DNA from: an uncultured bacterium
GTDB lineage: Bacteria > Bacteroidota > Rhodothermia > Rhodothermales > UBA10348
NCBI GenBank assembly: GCA_943788505.1
Contig: CALSQR010000002.1
Location: 379,323-443,322, forward strand
DNA length: 64,000 bases
Reading direction: 5' to 3'
Shown here piece by piece: positions 49,152 to 60,252 of this stretch. The notes below the pieces were generated by a model. It was given only the letters and a program-made list of their open reading frames with translations. It searched no databases and was not told the DNA's origin. Positions within the stretch are counted from its first letter, which is position 1. Each line of letters opens with the position of its first letter. The position numbers and the translations under genes were made by a program.

Positions 49152-50582
49152 CTAGAGATACAACCAATTCGCCAGCAGGAAGAAGACCAAAATTCCGACA
49201 ATGTCATTACTTGTCGTGATGAATGGTCCCGTGGCAAGCGCAGGGTCTATGCCAAACTTGTGCAAGAGGAGCGGGATGCTTGCTCCGATGGTAGTTGCGA
49301 TGACGATCACGATCAGAAGAGCAATTGCAGCCGTATACGCCAGCTGAACGGGGTCGTGCATGCCGCTGGGAAAGAGAGATCCTACAAGTAAGATTCCCGC
49401 ACCCAAAACGAGCGCTGACGCCACGCCATTAATGAGGGCTACTGTGAGTTCTTTCCCTAACCGACGTTTTATGTCTGATGCCCAAACATCCCCACTGGCA
49501 AGTCCTTGCACGGCAATTGCAGAACTCTGAATTCCTGCATTTCCAGCCGTGGCCATCACAATCGGGATAAAACCGGCTAAAATAGAGGCAGCAGCAAGGG
49601 ATTCCTCGAACGCTAGGATCACGAAAGCTGCCAAGGAAGCACCCGCCAGTCCAAGGAGCAACCACGGTAAGCGACCTCTTGAAATTCGAAGTATCGAGTC
49701 AGTGGCTTCTTCTCCACCAGCCACACCGGACATGCGCTGAATATCCTCCTCAGCCTCGTCCCTGATAACGTCCACGACATCATCAATCGTAATTCGCCCT
49801 ACCAAACATCCATCAGGATCTACGACAGGAAGCACGACCAGATCATAGCGCTCCATCAATCGAGCTACATCTTCCTGATCCATATTCGTCGGGACAGAGA
49901 TAATGTCCTCGTTCATGATCTCTGCAATCTTGGCATGTGCTGGCGAAAGCAGCAATCGTTTCATCGAGACTTGTCCCACCAGGCGATCCAAGTCATCCGC
50001 GACGAAAAGCACAAAAATGTTGGCAATGGCGTCCGCATGAGCTCGAACTTCCTCGGTAGCGTGCGCCACCGTAAAGGAAGCTGGGACCACCACGTATTCC
50101 GTGGCCATAAGGCCTCCTGCAGACTCCTCCTCATACGAGAGGAGCTCCTTGACATCTTCCGCATCCTCGAGTTCGGGGATGATCCGCTCGGCCATGTCCA
50201 ACGGAAGATCAGCTAACACATCGGCAGCATCATCCGTATCCAACTCATCGATCATTGCCGTCAGTCGCTCACTCGGCAGCGCATCAGCCAACTCAGCGCG
50301 ATAGTCATCATCCAGTTCAGCTAATACCTCACCGGCCGTTTCTACCGGTAGCCACTGGAGTACATCCTTTGCTAGGTCCCGCGATAAGTGCGACACGATT
50401 CGAGCCAGATCGGCCGGATGCAGATCGACCAATATGTTCAACACCATGCCTTGCTGACCAGCCGAGATCAGTGAGGAAATGTCCTCTACCAATTCGTAAT
50501 CGACCTCGATCACCCCGGACAGGCGTACCTGATCATCTGTCTGTATGGGTGTGATGGGTTCCATTACGGCGGAGTCTGGCAA
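49152..50582 (-). CDS. mgtE: Magnesium transporter MgtE
   Basis: This 476-residue protein has an N-terminal Mg-sensing helical domain (DLHPADLARIVSHL, LPVETAGEVLAELDDDYRAEL, residues ~50-150). A pair of CBS domains follows (MATEYVVVPASF, IMNEDIISVPTNMDQEDVARLM, ~155-280), and then five membrane helices from ~310 to the C-terminus. ATAGNAGIQSSAIAVQGL and TTSNDIVGILVFFLLA are the pore signature region. It should import Mg2+ with gating by cytosolic Mg. It converges with ccmE at a 19-bp gap. Confidence 0.94.
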   Translation of the reverse strand: MPDSAVMEPITPIQTDDQVRLSGVIEVDYELVEDISSLISAGQQGMVLNILVDLHPADLARIVSHLSRDLAKDVLQWLPVETAGEVLAELDDDYRAELADALPSERLTAMIDELDTDDAADVLADLPLDMAERIIPELEDAEDVKELLSYEEESAGGLMATEYVVVPASFTVAHATEEVRAHADAIANIFVLFVADDLDRLVGQVSMKRLLLSPAHAKIAEIMNEDIISVPTNMDQEDVARLMERYDLVVLPVVDPDGCLVGRITIDDVVDVIRDEAEEDIQRMSGVAGGEEATDSILRISRGRLPWLLLGLAGASLAAFVILAFEESLAAASILAGFIPIVMATAGNAGIQSSAIAVQGLASGDVWASDIKRRLGKELTVALINGVASALVLGAGILLVGSLFPSGMHDPVQLAYTAAIALLIVIVIATTIGASIPLLLHKFGIDPALATGPFITTSNDIVGILVFFLLANWLYL

Positions 50583-50645
50583 TGCTGGTTAGTAGGTCTG
50601 GAGCGTTTCGACGAGAAGGCAGTCCTGAACCAATGGTTGAACGAA

Positions 50646-51428
50646 TCAAGCAGTCCGAAGAAGATAGACAGCAAGGTCGACAAAGTCCTCGGGCGCCAGT
50701 TCTTCTGCCCGCCGAGACGTGACATTTTCTGGTAGTGCAACTCCCAATTCTGCCGTGAGTGCTGAAAGGCTGTTTCGGAGCGTTTTTCGACGCTGATTAA
50801 AGGCCATTCTTACCAAACGACGCAGGAATTTTGGATCAACTCCCCCATGCTCTTCCAATTTTTCAGGAAACGACAGCCTGACAACCGCACTTCTGACATC
50901 AGGTCTGGGATAAAAAACATTTCTGGATACGGGAAACAGGAGCTTCGGAGTTGCCGACAATTGGACGGCCACCGAAAGGATGCCGTATTCCTTGGTGCGA
51001 GGGCTAGCGATGAGCCGCGCCGCTACCTCGTATTGCATCATGATGACCACCTCGCTAATCAGCGGCGCGGCATCGAGCAACGAAAAAAGAATCTGGGAGG
51101 TGATGTAGTACGGTAAGTTGCCTATCACACAGAGTCGAGGTGCTTCGAGACGCGTTGCTAGGTCTGCCCATGAGACATCGAGCACATCGCCTTCAATTAT
51201 GTCAACGCCAGGCAGCGTTTCGCGCAAAAGCTCCGCGGCCCTGGGGTCAATCTCAATTGCACTGAACCGATGGTAGCGTTGCGAAAGTAGCCCTGTCAAG
51301 GCTCCTGTGCCGGGACCAATCTCAACGACGGCATCCTCTGCTGCGGGCGTAATGGCATCAACAATCTTGCGGATCGTGTTGGGATCCTGCAAAAAATTCT
51401 GCCCGAGTCGCTTGATCGGCTTCAGCAT
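50646..51428 (-). CDS. rsmA: 16S rRNA (A1518/A1519) dimethyltransferase
   Basis: This 260-residue SAM methyltransferase dimethylates two adenosines near the 3' end of 16S rRNA. It starts KPIKRLGQNFLQDPNTIRKI, has SAM motif VVEIGPGTGALTGLL (about residue 36), and IGNLPYYITSQILF (~105) as the catalytic NLPY-type motif. The C-terminal domain has FNQRRKTLRNSL. It lies between bioY and mgtE on the minus strand. Confidence 0.95.
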   Translation of the reverse strand: MLKPIKRLGQNFLQDPNTIRKIVDAITPAAEDAVVEIGPGTGALTGLLSQRYHRFSAIEIDPRAAELLRETLPGVDIIEGDVLDVSWADLATRLEAPRLCVIGNLPYYITSQILFSLLDAAPLISEVVIMMQYEVAARLIASPRTKEYGILSVAVQLSATPKLLFPVSRNVFYPRPDVRSAVVRLSFPEKLEEHGGVDPKFLRRLVRMAFNQRRKTLRNSLSALTAELGVALPENVTSRRAEELAPEDFVDLAVYLLRTA

Positions 51429-51528
51429 GTGGGCTCCACCTCACGAATTGAATGGTCACGCCCTGCTGCCTGCCTTACACCTTGGACATCGATCCTGGAA
51501 TAACGGTGCCGCCTCGCTAGACCTTGTT

Positions 51529-52119
51529 TTAGTCGCGGGAAGAGAGCGAGCGAGTTCCTTGATAAACGAGCGCTACAAGGAGGATTTTCGCAAGATCTAC
51601 GGGTGCAAAACGCAACCAGCCCTTGTCAATGGACTCGAACCAAGTAGCATGATCTGCCACGTAATGCAGCCAGGTGACTCCCAATGTGAAGAGAACCAGC
51701 GAGCCGCCGATCATCGAAAGCACTGTACCAGTGAGCCCGTTCCAACGCTTGGAAGCAAAGCCAACTAGTGCTGCGGATAGCGGATATGCCAGAAGATAGC
51801 CAGCTGAAATAGCCCCGAACAGATAGGCTGGGCCGAAGCCTTCGCCTGCATACACGGGCAAAAATAGTCCGACGAGTAAATAAAGACCTTGCGCGAGCAA
51901 TCCATTGCGCCATCCCAGATACAGCCCGCTTCCGTAAACAGCGAGAGTCTGAAGAGTAAACGGTACTTCCCAAAGGTAGAGCCGGAACTGGGCACCAAGT
52001 GCTGTCAGAGCCGCAAAACCTACAATACCGGCCACTTGTAGACCGACGGATGCTGATCCGCTGCGCAGATCATCAATGGTGGAAACGCGGGCAGTCCGCA
52101 GGCCGAGCTGTGAAATCAT
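51529..52119 (-). CDS. bioY: BioY-family biotin transporter substrate-binding component
   Basis: This 196-residue membrane protein has about six helices. The BioY signature is VPFTLQTLAVYGSGLYLGWRNGLLAQGLYLLVGLFLPVYAGE (residues ~50-90), with PAYLFGAISAGYLLAYPLSAALVGF following. It is the S-component of an ECF-type biotin importer or a solo transporter; no energising ATPase genes are adjacent. It is transcribed downstream of metH. No riboswitch structure was recognised upstream. Confidence 0.9.
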   Translation of the reverse strand: MISQLGLRTARVSTIDDLRSGSASVGLQVAGIVGFAALTALGAQFRLYLWEVPFTLQTLAVYGSGLYLGWRNGLLAQGLYLLVGLFLPVYAGEGFGPAYLFGAISAGYLLAYPLSAALVGFASKRWNGLTGTVLSMIGGSLVLFTLGVTWLHYVADHATWFESIDKGWLRFAPVDLAKILLVALVYQGTRSLSSRD

Positions 52120-52241
52120 GGGAATGGAACCGTTGATTGGGTCAATTTTCAGAAGATAGGAAGGAAAAGCGATACCGTCGCCACGTCTCTGAGGCTTCGG
52201 GATGAAGATTCTCTGTTAGATAGACAGAATGAATGAACCGT

Positions 52242-55200
52242 CTATGCGTCATATGACAGCCGAGAAGCCAACCATTTCTCCATTTTCTCCGGTGATTGGC
52301 CCTTCCTAGAAGCATAGTCTTCAACCTGGTCCCGAGCGATCTTGCCAATATTGAAATAGGCAGAATCCGGATGACTGAAAATCAGGCCACAAACAGAAGA
52401 GGCTGGATCCATAGCCAAGTGTTCTGTGAGGGTGATTCCCGTGGCCTCTTCGACGTCAAGCACCTGCCAGATCGTTTCCTTCTCCGTATGATCGGGTTGT
52501 GCAGGATAGCCGGGAGCGGGGCGAATACCGCTGTATGCTTCGGAAACCAGAGCATCATTACTAAATTTTTCTCCCTGCTCGAACCCCCACGATTCACGGC
52601 GCACTTTCTCGTGGATATACTCGGCGAAGGCCTCAGCCAACCGATCTGCAATGGACTTTACAAGGATCGAGCGGAAGTCATCATGATCGGCCTCTGCCTC
52701 AGTAGCCAATTCCTTCACTCCATGACCGGCTGTCACCGCAAATAGTCCCAGATGACTCTGCACACCATCTTTTTTAGACGATACAAAATCAGCTAACGCA
52801 CGATTTGGCTTACCAGGAGTTTTTTGAGTTTGTTGCCGAAGTGTATGCAGGACAACGCGTTTCCCATCTATGTCTAACACAATATCATCTCCTTCCCTAC
52901 TCGCTGGGTACAAACCGTATACAGCCTTCAGACGGACAGCCTGCGTTTCTTCCAACTCGTCCAGCAGAGACTGCGCATCGTCAAAAAGTTTTCGAGCCGT
53001 CTCCCCCTTTTTCGGATCAGTCAAAATGGACGGGTACTTGCCCCGCATTTCCCACGCTTGGAAAAAGGGCGTCCAATCGATGTACGGACGAAGGTCGGCT
53101 ATACCAATTTTTGGCAATACGACTCGGCCCAGTTCCTTTGGTGTCGGATCAGTTGACTCCGTGAAGGCCAAACGCTGCGCATTGGCACGAGCCTCTTGAA
53201 TAGATAAATACACCTCTCGTCTGGACCGATTGGCATGCCGGACCCTGAGGTCTTCGTAGGAGGCCCTGGTTGCCTCTACAAAGGCTGAGCACCCTTCATC
53301 CGACAACAGACTACCGACAACACTTACGCTCCGTGAGGCGTCCAATACATGGATGACGGGCTCAGGCCGTGCGGGCTCTATTTTGACCGCGGTGTGCATT
53401 TCCGACGTAGTAGCTCCGCCAATGAGCAGAGGCTGCGTCATGCCACGGCGTTTCATTTCAGATGCTACGTGCACCATTTCATCCAGGGAAGGGGTGATCA
53501 GGCCGCTCAATCCGATCACATCTACCTCATTTCGGATGGCCTCATCAAGAATACGCTCGGCCGTGACCATAACGCCTAGATCTATGATCTCATAGTTATT
53601 GCAACCTAATACAACGCCCACGATGTTTTTACCGATGTCGTGTACATCTCCTTTAACCGTAGCCAATAAAATGCGTGCTGGCCGGTCAACTTCGTCGATG
53701 TCAGCCTTTTCTTGCTCAATGAATGGAATGAGCCAAGCGACAGCCTTTTTCATTACCCTCGCGCTCTTCACTACCTGCGGCAGAAACATCTTGCCAGCAC
53801 CGAAGAGATCTCCTACGCGGTTCATCCCAGCCATGAGGGGCCCCTCTATCACATGAAGGGCCTTTCCTACTCCTTGCCGGGCCTCTTCAGTGTCTTCTTC
53901 AATGAACTCTACGATACCCCTTACGAGGGCATGCTTTAGACGCTCTTCAACGGGGGCGTCACGCCATTCGAGCGCCGCTTTGGGAGACTCTTCCTTGTGA
54001 CTCACAATCCGCTCAGCCAAATCCACCAGTCGCTCGGTTGAATCATCCCGCCGATCGAATAAAACATCTTCAACCGCCTCTTTTAATTCGGCTGGTATTT
54101 CATCTAGTACTTCAATCTGACCTGCATTCACAATGCCCATGTCCATACCGGCCTTGATGGCGTGGAACAGGAAGATGGTGTGCATCGCCTCTCGGACGGT
54201 ATCGTTGCCACGAAAGGAAAAGGACAGATTGGAAACGCCTCCTGAAACACGTGCGCCGGGCAGGTTGGCTTTGATCCATCGCACCGCTTCAATAAAGTCG
54301 ATGGCGTATCGGTTGTGCTCTGGGATACCGGTCGCGACGGCAAAAATATTGGGATCGAAGATGATGTCTTCAGCAGGGAAGCCAATTTCTTCGGTTAGGA
54401 TGTTGTACGCACGTGTGCAGATGTCAATGCGGCGTTGCAGGGAGTCAGCCTGCCCTTGCTCATCGAATGCCATCACGATGACAGCCGAGCCGTAGCTACG
54501 CGCTTTCCGAGCCTGGTCGCGGAAGGCATCCTCCCCTTCCTTCATACTGATCGAATTGACGACCGATTTTCCCTGCACGCAACGAAGTCCTGCCTCGATC
54601 ACCTCCCAACGTGAGGAATCAATTACAACCGGAACCCGCGCGATGTCAGGTTCAGCAGCGATCAAATGTAGAAAACGCGTCATGGCGGCTACGGAGTCCA
54701 GTAGCCCTTCATCCATGTTCACATCAATTAGCTGCGCTCCACTTTCTACTTGCTGCAACGCCACCGAAATGGCCTCGTCGTAGTCGTCGTTCTTGATTAA
54801 GCGTGCGAACCGACGAGAGCCGGTCACATTTGTGCGCTCTCCGATGTTTACGAAGTTCAGGTCCTTGCGGAATTCCAAAGGCTCGAGCCCGGATGTCCTA
54901 AGAGTGCGCTCAGGCTTCGCTATTGCACGGGGCGCTCGCCCTTCAACCGCCTTGGCCATCGCTCTAATATGATCAGGGGTCGTTCCGCAGCAGCCCCCAA
55001 TAATGTTCAAAAAGCCATTTTCAGCATAGTCAATGACCTGCTCCGCCATAAAGTCAGGCGATTCGTCATATCCACCAAATTCATTGGGAAGGCCAGCATT
55101 GGGATACAGACTTGTGAGAACCGGAGCGATATCTGACAGCGTTTCTAAATACGGGCGCATTTGCGCTGAGCCGAGAGCGCAGTTAAGGCCGACAGACAAA

Positions 55201-55934
55201 AGGTTCGGCGTGTGGGCAATCGAAATCCAGAATGCTTCTGTTGTTTGGCCCGACAAGGTGCGTCCGCTCTGATCCACAATAGTACCAGAGATCATAACAG
55301 GCAGCGATGCCTGACGCTCGTCAAAGACCTGGTAGAGAGCGTGGATGGCCGCCTTCGCGTTGAGCGTGTCGAAAATTGTCTCGACTAACAGAATGTCTAC
55401 GCCACCATCCATCAATCCATGGATTTGCTCAGCATACGCCGTGCTCATCTCCTCAAATGATGTCGCGCGATATCCAGGGTCATTCACATCAGGCGACATA
55501 CTCAGTGTCGCATTCGTTGGGCCCAACGCGCCCGCTACAAACCTGGGTTTGTCTGGCGTTTGTTCTGTGAAAGCGTCTGCCGCCGCGCGCGCCACGCGCG
55601 CGGCGGCAACATTGATGTCATACGCTGCTTCCTGCAGGCCATAATCTGCCTGGGCAATCCGAGTCGCCGAAAACGTATTCGTTTCAAGGATATCCGATCC
55701 TGCATCCAGATACCGCTCATGAATCGAGCGAATTAGGTCTGGGCGTGTTATCGAGAGAAGATCATTATTGCCCTTAAGCGGCGTCGGATGATCTAGAAAT
55801 CGGTCACCGCGAAAATCAGCCTCCTCCGGCCCTGCCTGCTGGATAAGTGTACCCATGGCGCCATCCAGTACAAGGATGCGTCGGGATAGGTGCTCATGCA
55901 GCTGCGAAGTACGATCAATCATCGAGGTCGGCAT
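52242..55934 (-). CDS. metH: Cobalamin-dependent methionine synthase
   Basis: This 1230-residue full-length enzyme transfers methyl from methyltetrahydrofolate to homocysteine. The order is: homocysteine domain with zinc ligands [15 protein letters not shown] and [15 protein letters not shown] (residues ~250-325), pterin domain [20 protein letters not shown] (~360), and the cobalamin domain with [27 protein letters not shown] (His ligand, ~755) and [16 protein letters not shown]. The activation domain has [20 protein letters not shown] (~1160). All four modules are present. It follows the esterase gene by 7 nt. A perfect 14-bp hairpin lies inside its coding sequence (55578-55608). Confidence 0.97.
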   Translation of the reverse strand: MPTSMIDRTSQLHEHLSRRILVLDGAMGTLIQQAGPEEADFRGDRFLDHPTPLKGNNDLLSITRPDLIRSIHERYLDAGSDILETNTFSATRIAQADYGLQEAAYDINVAAARVARAAADAFTEQTPDKPRFVAGALGPTNATLSMSPDVNDPGYRATSFEEMSTAYAEQIHGLMDGGVDILLVETIFDTLNAKAAIHALYQVFDERQASLPVMISGTIVDQSGRTLSGQTTEAFWISIAHTPNLLSVGLNCALGSAQMRPYLETLSDIAPVLTSLYPNAGLPNEFGGYDESPDFMAEQVIDYAENGFLNIIGGCCGTTPDHIRAMAKAVEGRAPRAIAKPERTLRTSGLEPLEFRKDLNFVNIGERTNVTGSRRFARLIKNDDYDEAISVALQQVESGAQLIDVNMDEGLLDSVAAMTRFLHLIAAEPDIARVPVVIDSSRWEVIEAGLRCVQGKSVVNSISMKEGEDAFRDQARKARSYGSAVIVMAFDEQGQADSLQRRIDICTRAYNILTEEIGFPAEDIIFDPNIFAVATGIPEHNRYAIDFIEAVRWIKANLPGARVSGGVSNLSFSFRGNDTVREAMHTIFLFHAIKAGMDMGIVNAGQIEVLDEIPAELKEAVEDVLFDRRDDSTERLVDLAERIVSHKEESPKAALEWRDAPVEERLKHALVRGIVEFIEEDTEEARQGVGKALHVIEGPLMAGMNRVGDLFGAGKMFLPQVVKSARVMKKAVAWLIPFIEQEKADIDEVDRPARILLATVKGDVHDIGKNIVGVVLGCNNYEIIDLGVMVTAERILDEAIRNEVDVIGLSGLITPSLDEMVHVASEMKRRGMTQPLLIGGATTSEMHTAVKIEPARPEPVIHVLDASRSVSVVGSLLSDEGCSAFVEATRASYEDLRVRHANRSRREVYLSIQEARANAQRLAFTESTDPTPKELGRVVLPKIGIADLRPYIDWTPFFQAWEMRGKYPSILTDPKKGETARKLFDDAQSLLDELEETQAVRLKAVYGLYPASREGDDIVLDIDGKRVVLHTLRQQTQKTPGKPNRALADFVSSKKDGVQSHLGLFAVTAGHGVKELATEAEADHDDFRSILVKSIADRLAEAFAEYIHEKVRRESWGFEQGEKFSNDALVSEAYSGIRPAPGYPAQPDHTEKETIWQVLDVEEATGITLTEHLAMDPASSVCGLIFSHPDSAYFNIGKIARDQVEDYASRKGQSPEKMEKWLASRLSYDA
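55578..55608. repeat. Perfect GC-only hairpin inside metH
   Basis: Bases 55578-55591 (TGCCGCCGCGCGCG) are the exact reverse complement of 55595-55608, around a CCA loop. It encodes [10 protein letters not shown] in the homocysteine domain, a helix where Ala/Arg are usual. The sequence fits the protein and the codons chosen make the palindrome. The CG alternation is far above the local base composition. Confidence 0.9.
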
Positions 55935-55941
55935 ATGTGTG

Positions 55942-56706
55942 TCAGCGAGCCAGAAATGATAGCGTCAATTTGGCGAACAATGCAGGATTTTCAGCATGAA
56001 GCCAGTGGCCAGACTCCTCCATCGAGACCATCTCGGCAAATGGAAAGAGTGCCCGAATCGAAGCCATATCGTCTTCCTTCAAGTAGTTGCTTTTGGCTCC
56101 TCGAACAAAAAGTACCTCGCCATCGAATGGCTCCCAACTTTCAACTTCCCGGAGTAACGCTACATACCCATTCCTGATCGCAGGCAAATTTATACTCCAC
56201 CGGTACGAATCACCCTCTCTTTCAAGGTTCTTGAGCAGGAATTGTCGCAACCCGAATTCGGGGACAACCAACTTCATGGCCTGATCAACCGCCTTTCTGC
56301 TTCCGTATTGCGATGGATTAACCGCATCGAACGCGTCAAAAATAGGTCCGTGACTTTCAGGATAAGCCTTCGGGCCGATGTCAGCGATAATCAGCTTGTT
56401 TACTCGTTCAGGATGTTCGAGAGCTAGATGCATGGCCAACTTGCCACCCATGGAATGCCCAAGGATATGTGCGCTCTCCATCCCCTCGTCATCCATCAAC
56501 TCGAGTAGGTCATCAACCATTTCTGGGAATGAAAAACCCGGGTCATGAGGACTTCGACCATGATTACGGAGATCCGGAACCCACGTCCTGTAATGAGGCC
56601 CATACTCTTTTCTGGCGAGCGTCGCCCAATTTCCTCCAGCACCGAAAATCCCATGCAGGATGAGCAAATCAGGGCCTTGTCCGTATGTGGTGCGATACAA
56701 TTTCAT
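55942..56706 (-). CDS. YbfF-like alpha/beta hydrolase
   Basis: This 254-residue alpha/beta-fold esterase has oxyanion region [17 protein letters not shown] (about residue 15), the block [22 protein letters not shown], nucleophile elbow [15 protein letters not shown] (Ser ~93), and the His in [12 protein letters not shown] near residue 235. This matches YbfF-type esterases better than MenH. The men cluster also encodes a separate MenH (61089), so this is a second, distinct hydrolase between menE and metH. Substrate unknown. Confidence 0.85.
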   Translation of the reverse strand: MKLYRTTYGQGPDLLILHGIFGAGGNWATLARKEYGPHYRTWVPDLRNHGRSPHDPGFSFPEMVDDLLELMDDEGMESAHILGHSMGGKLAMHLALEHPERVNKLIIADIGPKAYPESHGPIFDAFDAVNPSQYGSRKAVDQAMKLVVPEFGLRQFLLKNLEREGDSYRWSINLPAIRNGYVALLREVESWEPFDGEVLFVRGAKSNYLKEDDMASIRALFPFAEMVSMEESGHWLHAENPALFAKLTLSFLAR

Positions 56707-56808
56707 CCGCGTGCAACGTCCAGGTAGTGGAGTGTGTCCCGAGTCAGGCTTTTGTTTTCAGAATCTTCGTTGGAACGGGTGTGCGCGCAGGACCGTTTCC
56801 AGGGCCTT

Positions 56809-58290
56809 CTATAAGGCTAGACGCCTAAGAAGGGCATGAGACGGCTTTATTGAGCCCTCAGGAAGATCCGGCCAGGGCAGGAAGCGATCTGGAATCGCCA
56901 TCTTTTCGAGGCGTCCAACGAGCCTCTCATTGAACCATGCAGCATCAGGCATAACGCCATGCATGTCAACAAAGGCGACTGGCCGCTCCCCAAAACGTTC
57001 GTCGGGCACACCTATCACGATCACCTGATACACAGCCGGAAGTTGCTTTATCGCCATTTTAATTTGGGCTAAATCGACGTTTTCGCCGCCAGAAATGATT
57101 ACTCGGTCCAAACGATGAAGCAGTCTGATTGAGCCATCTCCGAGAAATTCGCCTGCATCAGACGTCGAAAACCACCCATCGCTATCCGCAATAGGGTCTT
57201 CGTTCGCCTCTGCGCTCAACGAAAGATAAGCCTCGGCCAGCATGGCGCCCCTTGCTCGAACGCGGCCTTCTTTAACCTCTACTTGAGCGCCCTCTAATGG
57301 ATACCCGGCGGGTGATGGCCCATTGGGCTGAGCTTCGCCTGGGATACTCCAAACGGCCTCGGACGTCCAGCGGTCAGAAAGCGTAACCATCGAAGCCGTT
57401 TCGGACAAGCCATACGTTGTGCGAACAGGCCATTTCGCCTCCACCGCCAGTTTTAAAAGACTTATTGAAAGAGGAGCTCCTCCAACTATTATGTCTCGCA
57501 GAGCCGTCGGCCTAAGGGTGTTACGATCTAGTAGATCTCTGAGCTGAGTAGGCACAAGAGACATCAAGGTGGGCGACTTCAATGACAATTGATCCGAGAG
57601 CGTGCGCCCGCGTGGTTGGATCATGACCGAACCTCCGCTCACAGCCATCCTCCAAAGAATGGCCAGTCCACCGGCGTGAAAAGCGGGAAGGCTCCACAGC
57701 CACCGATCTTGCTGTAAAATAGCTAATCGCTTGGATGAAGCTAAGGCTGAATGGATATGCGCATGTGCGTTGTGACGAACGAAGCGGGGATCTCCGCTAC
57801 TACCAGATGTTAGAATCAGCGTCGATGCTTTACCCAACCCACAAAGCACTGCCGCTGCGTGGTCGATTCCAAGAAGCTTGCTATCATCGGGCAAATCCGT
57901 CCCTGCCTCCAGTTCGATCAAACTTCCGCCCAACAATTTCAGTAGTTGCTGCGGCTGTCCGTAAGGGAGTCGGGGGCTAAGGATGGCCACCGTTTTTGAG
58001 GCGCGCCACGCTCCAATAAGGAAAGCGACAAGAGCGGCTGAATTCCAAGACGAAACACCAACCGGACCTACCGGCAGGTTCGACAGCTTTTCTTCCCATT
58101 TATTTGCCCGTTTATGAAGCGAAAGCCATGTTTCGACCTGGCCTGAGCCATCGATCAATGCCGCACCTTCTGGACGATGAACAGCTTGCCAAGACCAAGG
58201 ACACACACTGCCATCAGTTTCGGTCCAGCTCAACACGGTATCTTGATACTCCGCAGAAGACGAATCTGGGCTATTGGCCGATAAGCTCAT
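56809..58290 (-). CDS. menE: o-Succinylbenzoate-CoA ligase
   Basis: This 493-residue adenylate-forming enzyme activates o-succinylbenzoate with CoA. The ATP motif is STLILTSGSSGDPRFVRHN (about residue 170), TTYGLSETASMV is A5 (~322), DGWFSTSDAGEFLGDG is A7 and RVIISGGENVDLAQIK is A8 (~413). ATG 58290 overlaps the menC stop (ATGA), with GGAGG just upstream; an earlier in-frame ATG at 58353 would overlap menC more and lacks family residues. The context is decisive for MenE among acyl-CoA ligases. Confidence 0.92.
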   Translation of the reverse strand: MSLSANSPDSSSAEYQDTVLSWTETDGSVCPWSWQAVHRPEGAALIDGSGQVETWLSLHKRANKWEEKLSNLPVGPVGVSSWNSAALVAFLIGAWRASKTVAILSPRLPYGQPQQLLKLLGGSLIELEAGTDLPDDSKLLGIDHAAAVLCGLGKASTLILTSGSSGDPRFVRHNAHAHIHSALASSKRLAILQQDRWLWSLPAFHAGGLAILWRMAVSGGSVMIQPRGRTLSDQLSLKSPTLMSLVPTQLRDLLDRNTLRPTALRDIIVGGAPLSISLLKLAVEAKWPVRTTYGLSETASMVTLSDRWTSEAVWSIPGEAQPNGPSPAGYPLEGAQVEVKEGRVRARGAMLAEAYLSLSAEANEDPIADSDGWFSTSDAGEFLGDGSIRLLHRLDRVIISGGENVDLAQIKMAIKQLPAVYQVIVIGVPDERFGERPVAFVDMHGVMPDAAWFNERLVGRLEKMAIPDRFLPWPDLPEGSIKPSHALLRRLAL

Positions 58291-59291
58291 GGAGTTACCT
58301 CCTCGATGCGGATTGTAGCGCCGTTTGGGATAGGCACACCGGCCTCGTCGCATCGGATCAAATCACCTGGTGTTTGGGACACCTCCGATACTGAAATCTG
58401 CGGATTAAGTAAGGCGGTTGAAATGGCGTGGACATCCTCTCTGAAAGGATCAGCATATCCAAGCCCGATCGCTGGGCCTTCGAACCTCGAGGCCATCAGA
58501 ACGACAATAGTTCGGCCAACGACGCTTTCCCATGAAGAAGACAGAACTAGCTGTCTGCCAGTGTTGCTGATGTCCCGTAGCAGGTTCAGTTGTGCTTTCA
58601 ACGACCCAGAAAGCGAGGGTTTAAACACACAGACATCTGCATTTCGCCAATCGTATCGCGACATGCTTTCATCGATCGCCATCGTCAACGGGTAGTCATC
58701 TCGATAGTCTGACTCGAAGCAAGATTCCCAAGGCTCCTCTACGAACTCAATATTTGTGCTAAACGGCATCAACGATTCAGCCAACTTCATGGCATCCGAA
58801 TGAGAAGAAGCCCCGTTTGCATCAAGTCGGATCTTGATGCGAGGATGCTGGTCAATCAACCTCCTGACGGTACGTACATCTTGTTCGATCGATGAACGGC
58901 CCACTTTAACTTTGACTACACTTCTTTGCTCGAACTGATCATCCGGATCCGAAAGATGTGCTACAGAAACGAATCGGCGCTTCAGAGGCCCCAGGACGTC
59001 TGCGAACGTCTCTCCTCTGTATTGTGCCTCAACAGACAAAACCGCACATTCTCGCCCGAAGTCGAGTGAAGGGGTCGAATCCCCGTTTGAAATAGCAGTA
59101 AGCACCTGATCTATGGAGTCCGGACCATATCCATCCAGTGGGGCAGATTCTCCCCAACCAACTAGTCCGTTTTGACCTTCCGCCTTTACTAGTGCTATCG
59201 GCCTCTGCGTCCAGACTGCCTGACCCACGGGCACTGATTGCCGTAAGGACAACAGCAGGTGGAAGTACCGTAGTGAAATGGTTGCGGACAT
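58287..59291 (-). CDS. menC: o-Succinylbenzoate synthase
   Basis: This 334-residue enolase-superfamily enzyme dehydrates SHCHC to o-succinylbenzoate. The base Lys pair is in SVVKVKVGRSS (about residue 125), metal ligands lie in RLDANGASS, FVEEPWESCF and LTMAIDESMS (~205), and the second Lys is in VCVFKPSLSGSL (~225). It is coupled to menE by a 4-nt overlap. The family also includes racemases, but the men cluster fixes the role. Confidence 0.92.
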   Translation of the reverse strand: MSATISLRYFHLLLSLRQSVPVGQAVWTQRPIALVKAEGQNGLVGWGESAPLDGYGPDSIDQVLTAISNGDSTPSLDFGRECAVLSVEAQYRGETFADVLGPLKRRFVSVAHLSDPDDQFEQRSVVKVKVGRSSIEQDVRTVRRLIDQHPRIKIRLDANGASSHSDAMKLAESLMPFSTNIEFVEEPWESCFESDYRDDYPLTMAIDESMSRYDWRNADVCVFKPSLSGSLKAQLNLLRDISNTGRQLVLSSSWESVVGRTIVVLMASRFEGPAIGLGYADPFREDVHAISTALLNPQISVSEVSQTPGDLIRCDEAGVPIPNGATIRIEEVTP

Positions 59292-59358
59292 TCAATTCTG
59301 CATTGTGCGATAAGGAGGGCCAACAAGCAAACAAACCGATCCGGCTTGCAGGTTACCG

Positions 59359-60252
59359 TTACCAACCGATGATCCATCCCAAAGAAAATAGGAGTGAGTG
59401 AATCAGCAAGTTACGAGCTGTCTCTCCCAATACGGGATTGAGCTTGGCTCCGTCCTCTACTGGAATGCTACGAAGCCGCTTCCATGATTGCAGGCACAAT
59501 GGAAGGGCTAGAATCGACAACAAAACCCAGACAGGAGCTAGTCTAGCCTCCCAGAGAAAAACAGGAAGGACACAACCCACTATCACGAAAACTAGATACA
59601 AAGCTTCACCGAAAGACCTTCCAAAGCGAACTATCAGCGTTTTTTTGCCTGACTCTATGTCCTGTTCCACGTCTCTGATATTGTTCACTAGCAGGATGCA
59701 GACACAAAGCAAACCTGGAGAAAGCCCTGCCAGCCAAGCGGTGCTGGGCCAGTACAGGGCTTGAACATAAAAAGTGCCAGCAACGGCGATTGGCCCAAAA
59801 AACGCGAGAACGAAGAGGTCAGCGATACCGAGATACGCCAGAGAATAGCGCCCACCTGTGTAGGCGAGGCCAAATAGAATCGAGGAAAAACCAATGATTA
59901 CAATGGGTAGGCCTCCCCGGATCATGAGATACACCCCGGAGGCTATCGCAAGCATGAATACCGCTACCGTAGCCAAACGCATCGCCCGGCGTGAAATGAG
60001 ACCAGCTGCTACTAGCCGCCTCGGGCCCAGTCGATCCTCCCTGTCCGCCCCCTTCTCGAAATCGGCAACATCATTGTGGAAATTCGTTCCGATCTGAATC
60101 AGGATGGCGCCTGTAAGGGCCAGCAGAGCCGACGGAATGTGCAAGACGTCGTAAGAGGCCGCTATCGCGATACCTAAGATTACCGGACTAATCGCTGCCC
60201 AAAGTGTTTTGGGACGAGCAGCTTCCAGCCATATGGCGGCGGTTGTGTTCAA
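59359..60252 (-). CDS. menA: 1,4-Dihydroxy-2-naphthoate polyprenyltransferase
   Basis: This 297-residue UbiA-superfamily membrane protein has about eight helices. The first Asp-rich motif is GTNFHNDVADFEKGADREDRLGPRR (about residue 57) and the second is VNNIRDVEQDIESGKKTL (~190). It joins the naphthoate ring with a polyprenyl chain to make demethylmenaquinone. It begins immediately after the menB stop. Confidence 0.94.
   Translation of the reverse strand: MNTTAAIWLEAARPKTLWAAISPVILGIAIAASYDVLHIPSALLALTGAILIQIGTNFHNDVADFEKGADREDRLGPRRLVAAGLISRRAMRLATVAVFMLAIASGVYLMIRGGLPIVIIGFSSILFGLAYTGGRYSLAYLGIADLFVLAFFGPIAVAGTFYVQALYWPSTAWLAGLSPGLLCVCILLVNNIRDVEQDIESGKKTLIVRFGRSFGEALYLVFVIVGCVLPVFLWEARLAPVWVLLSILALPLCLQSWKRLRSIPVEDGAKLNPVLGETARNLLIHSLLFSLGWIIGW

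Noticed and set aside
55935-55941. Cobalamin or SAM riboswitch ahead of metH
   Set aside because: Only 7 nt separate metH from the upstream gene, so there is no room; none was seen upstream of bioY or mgtE either.
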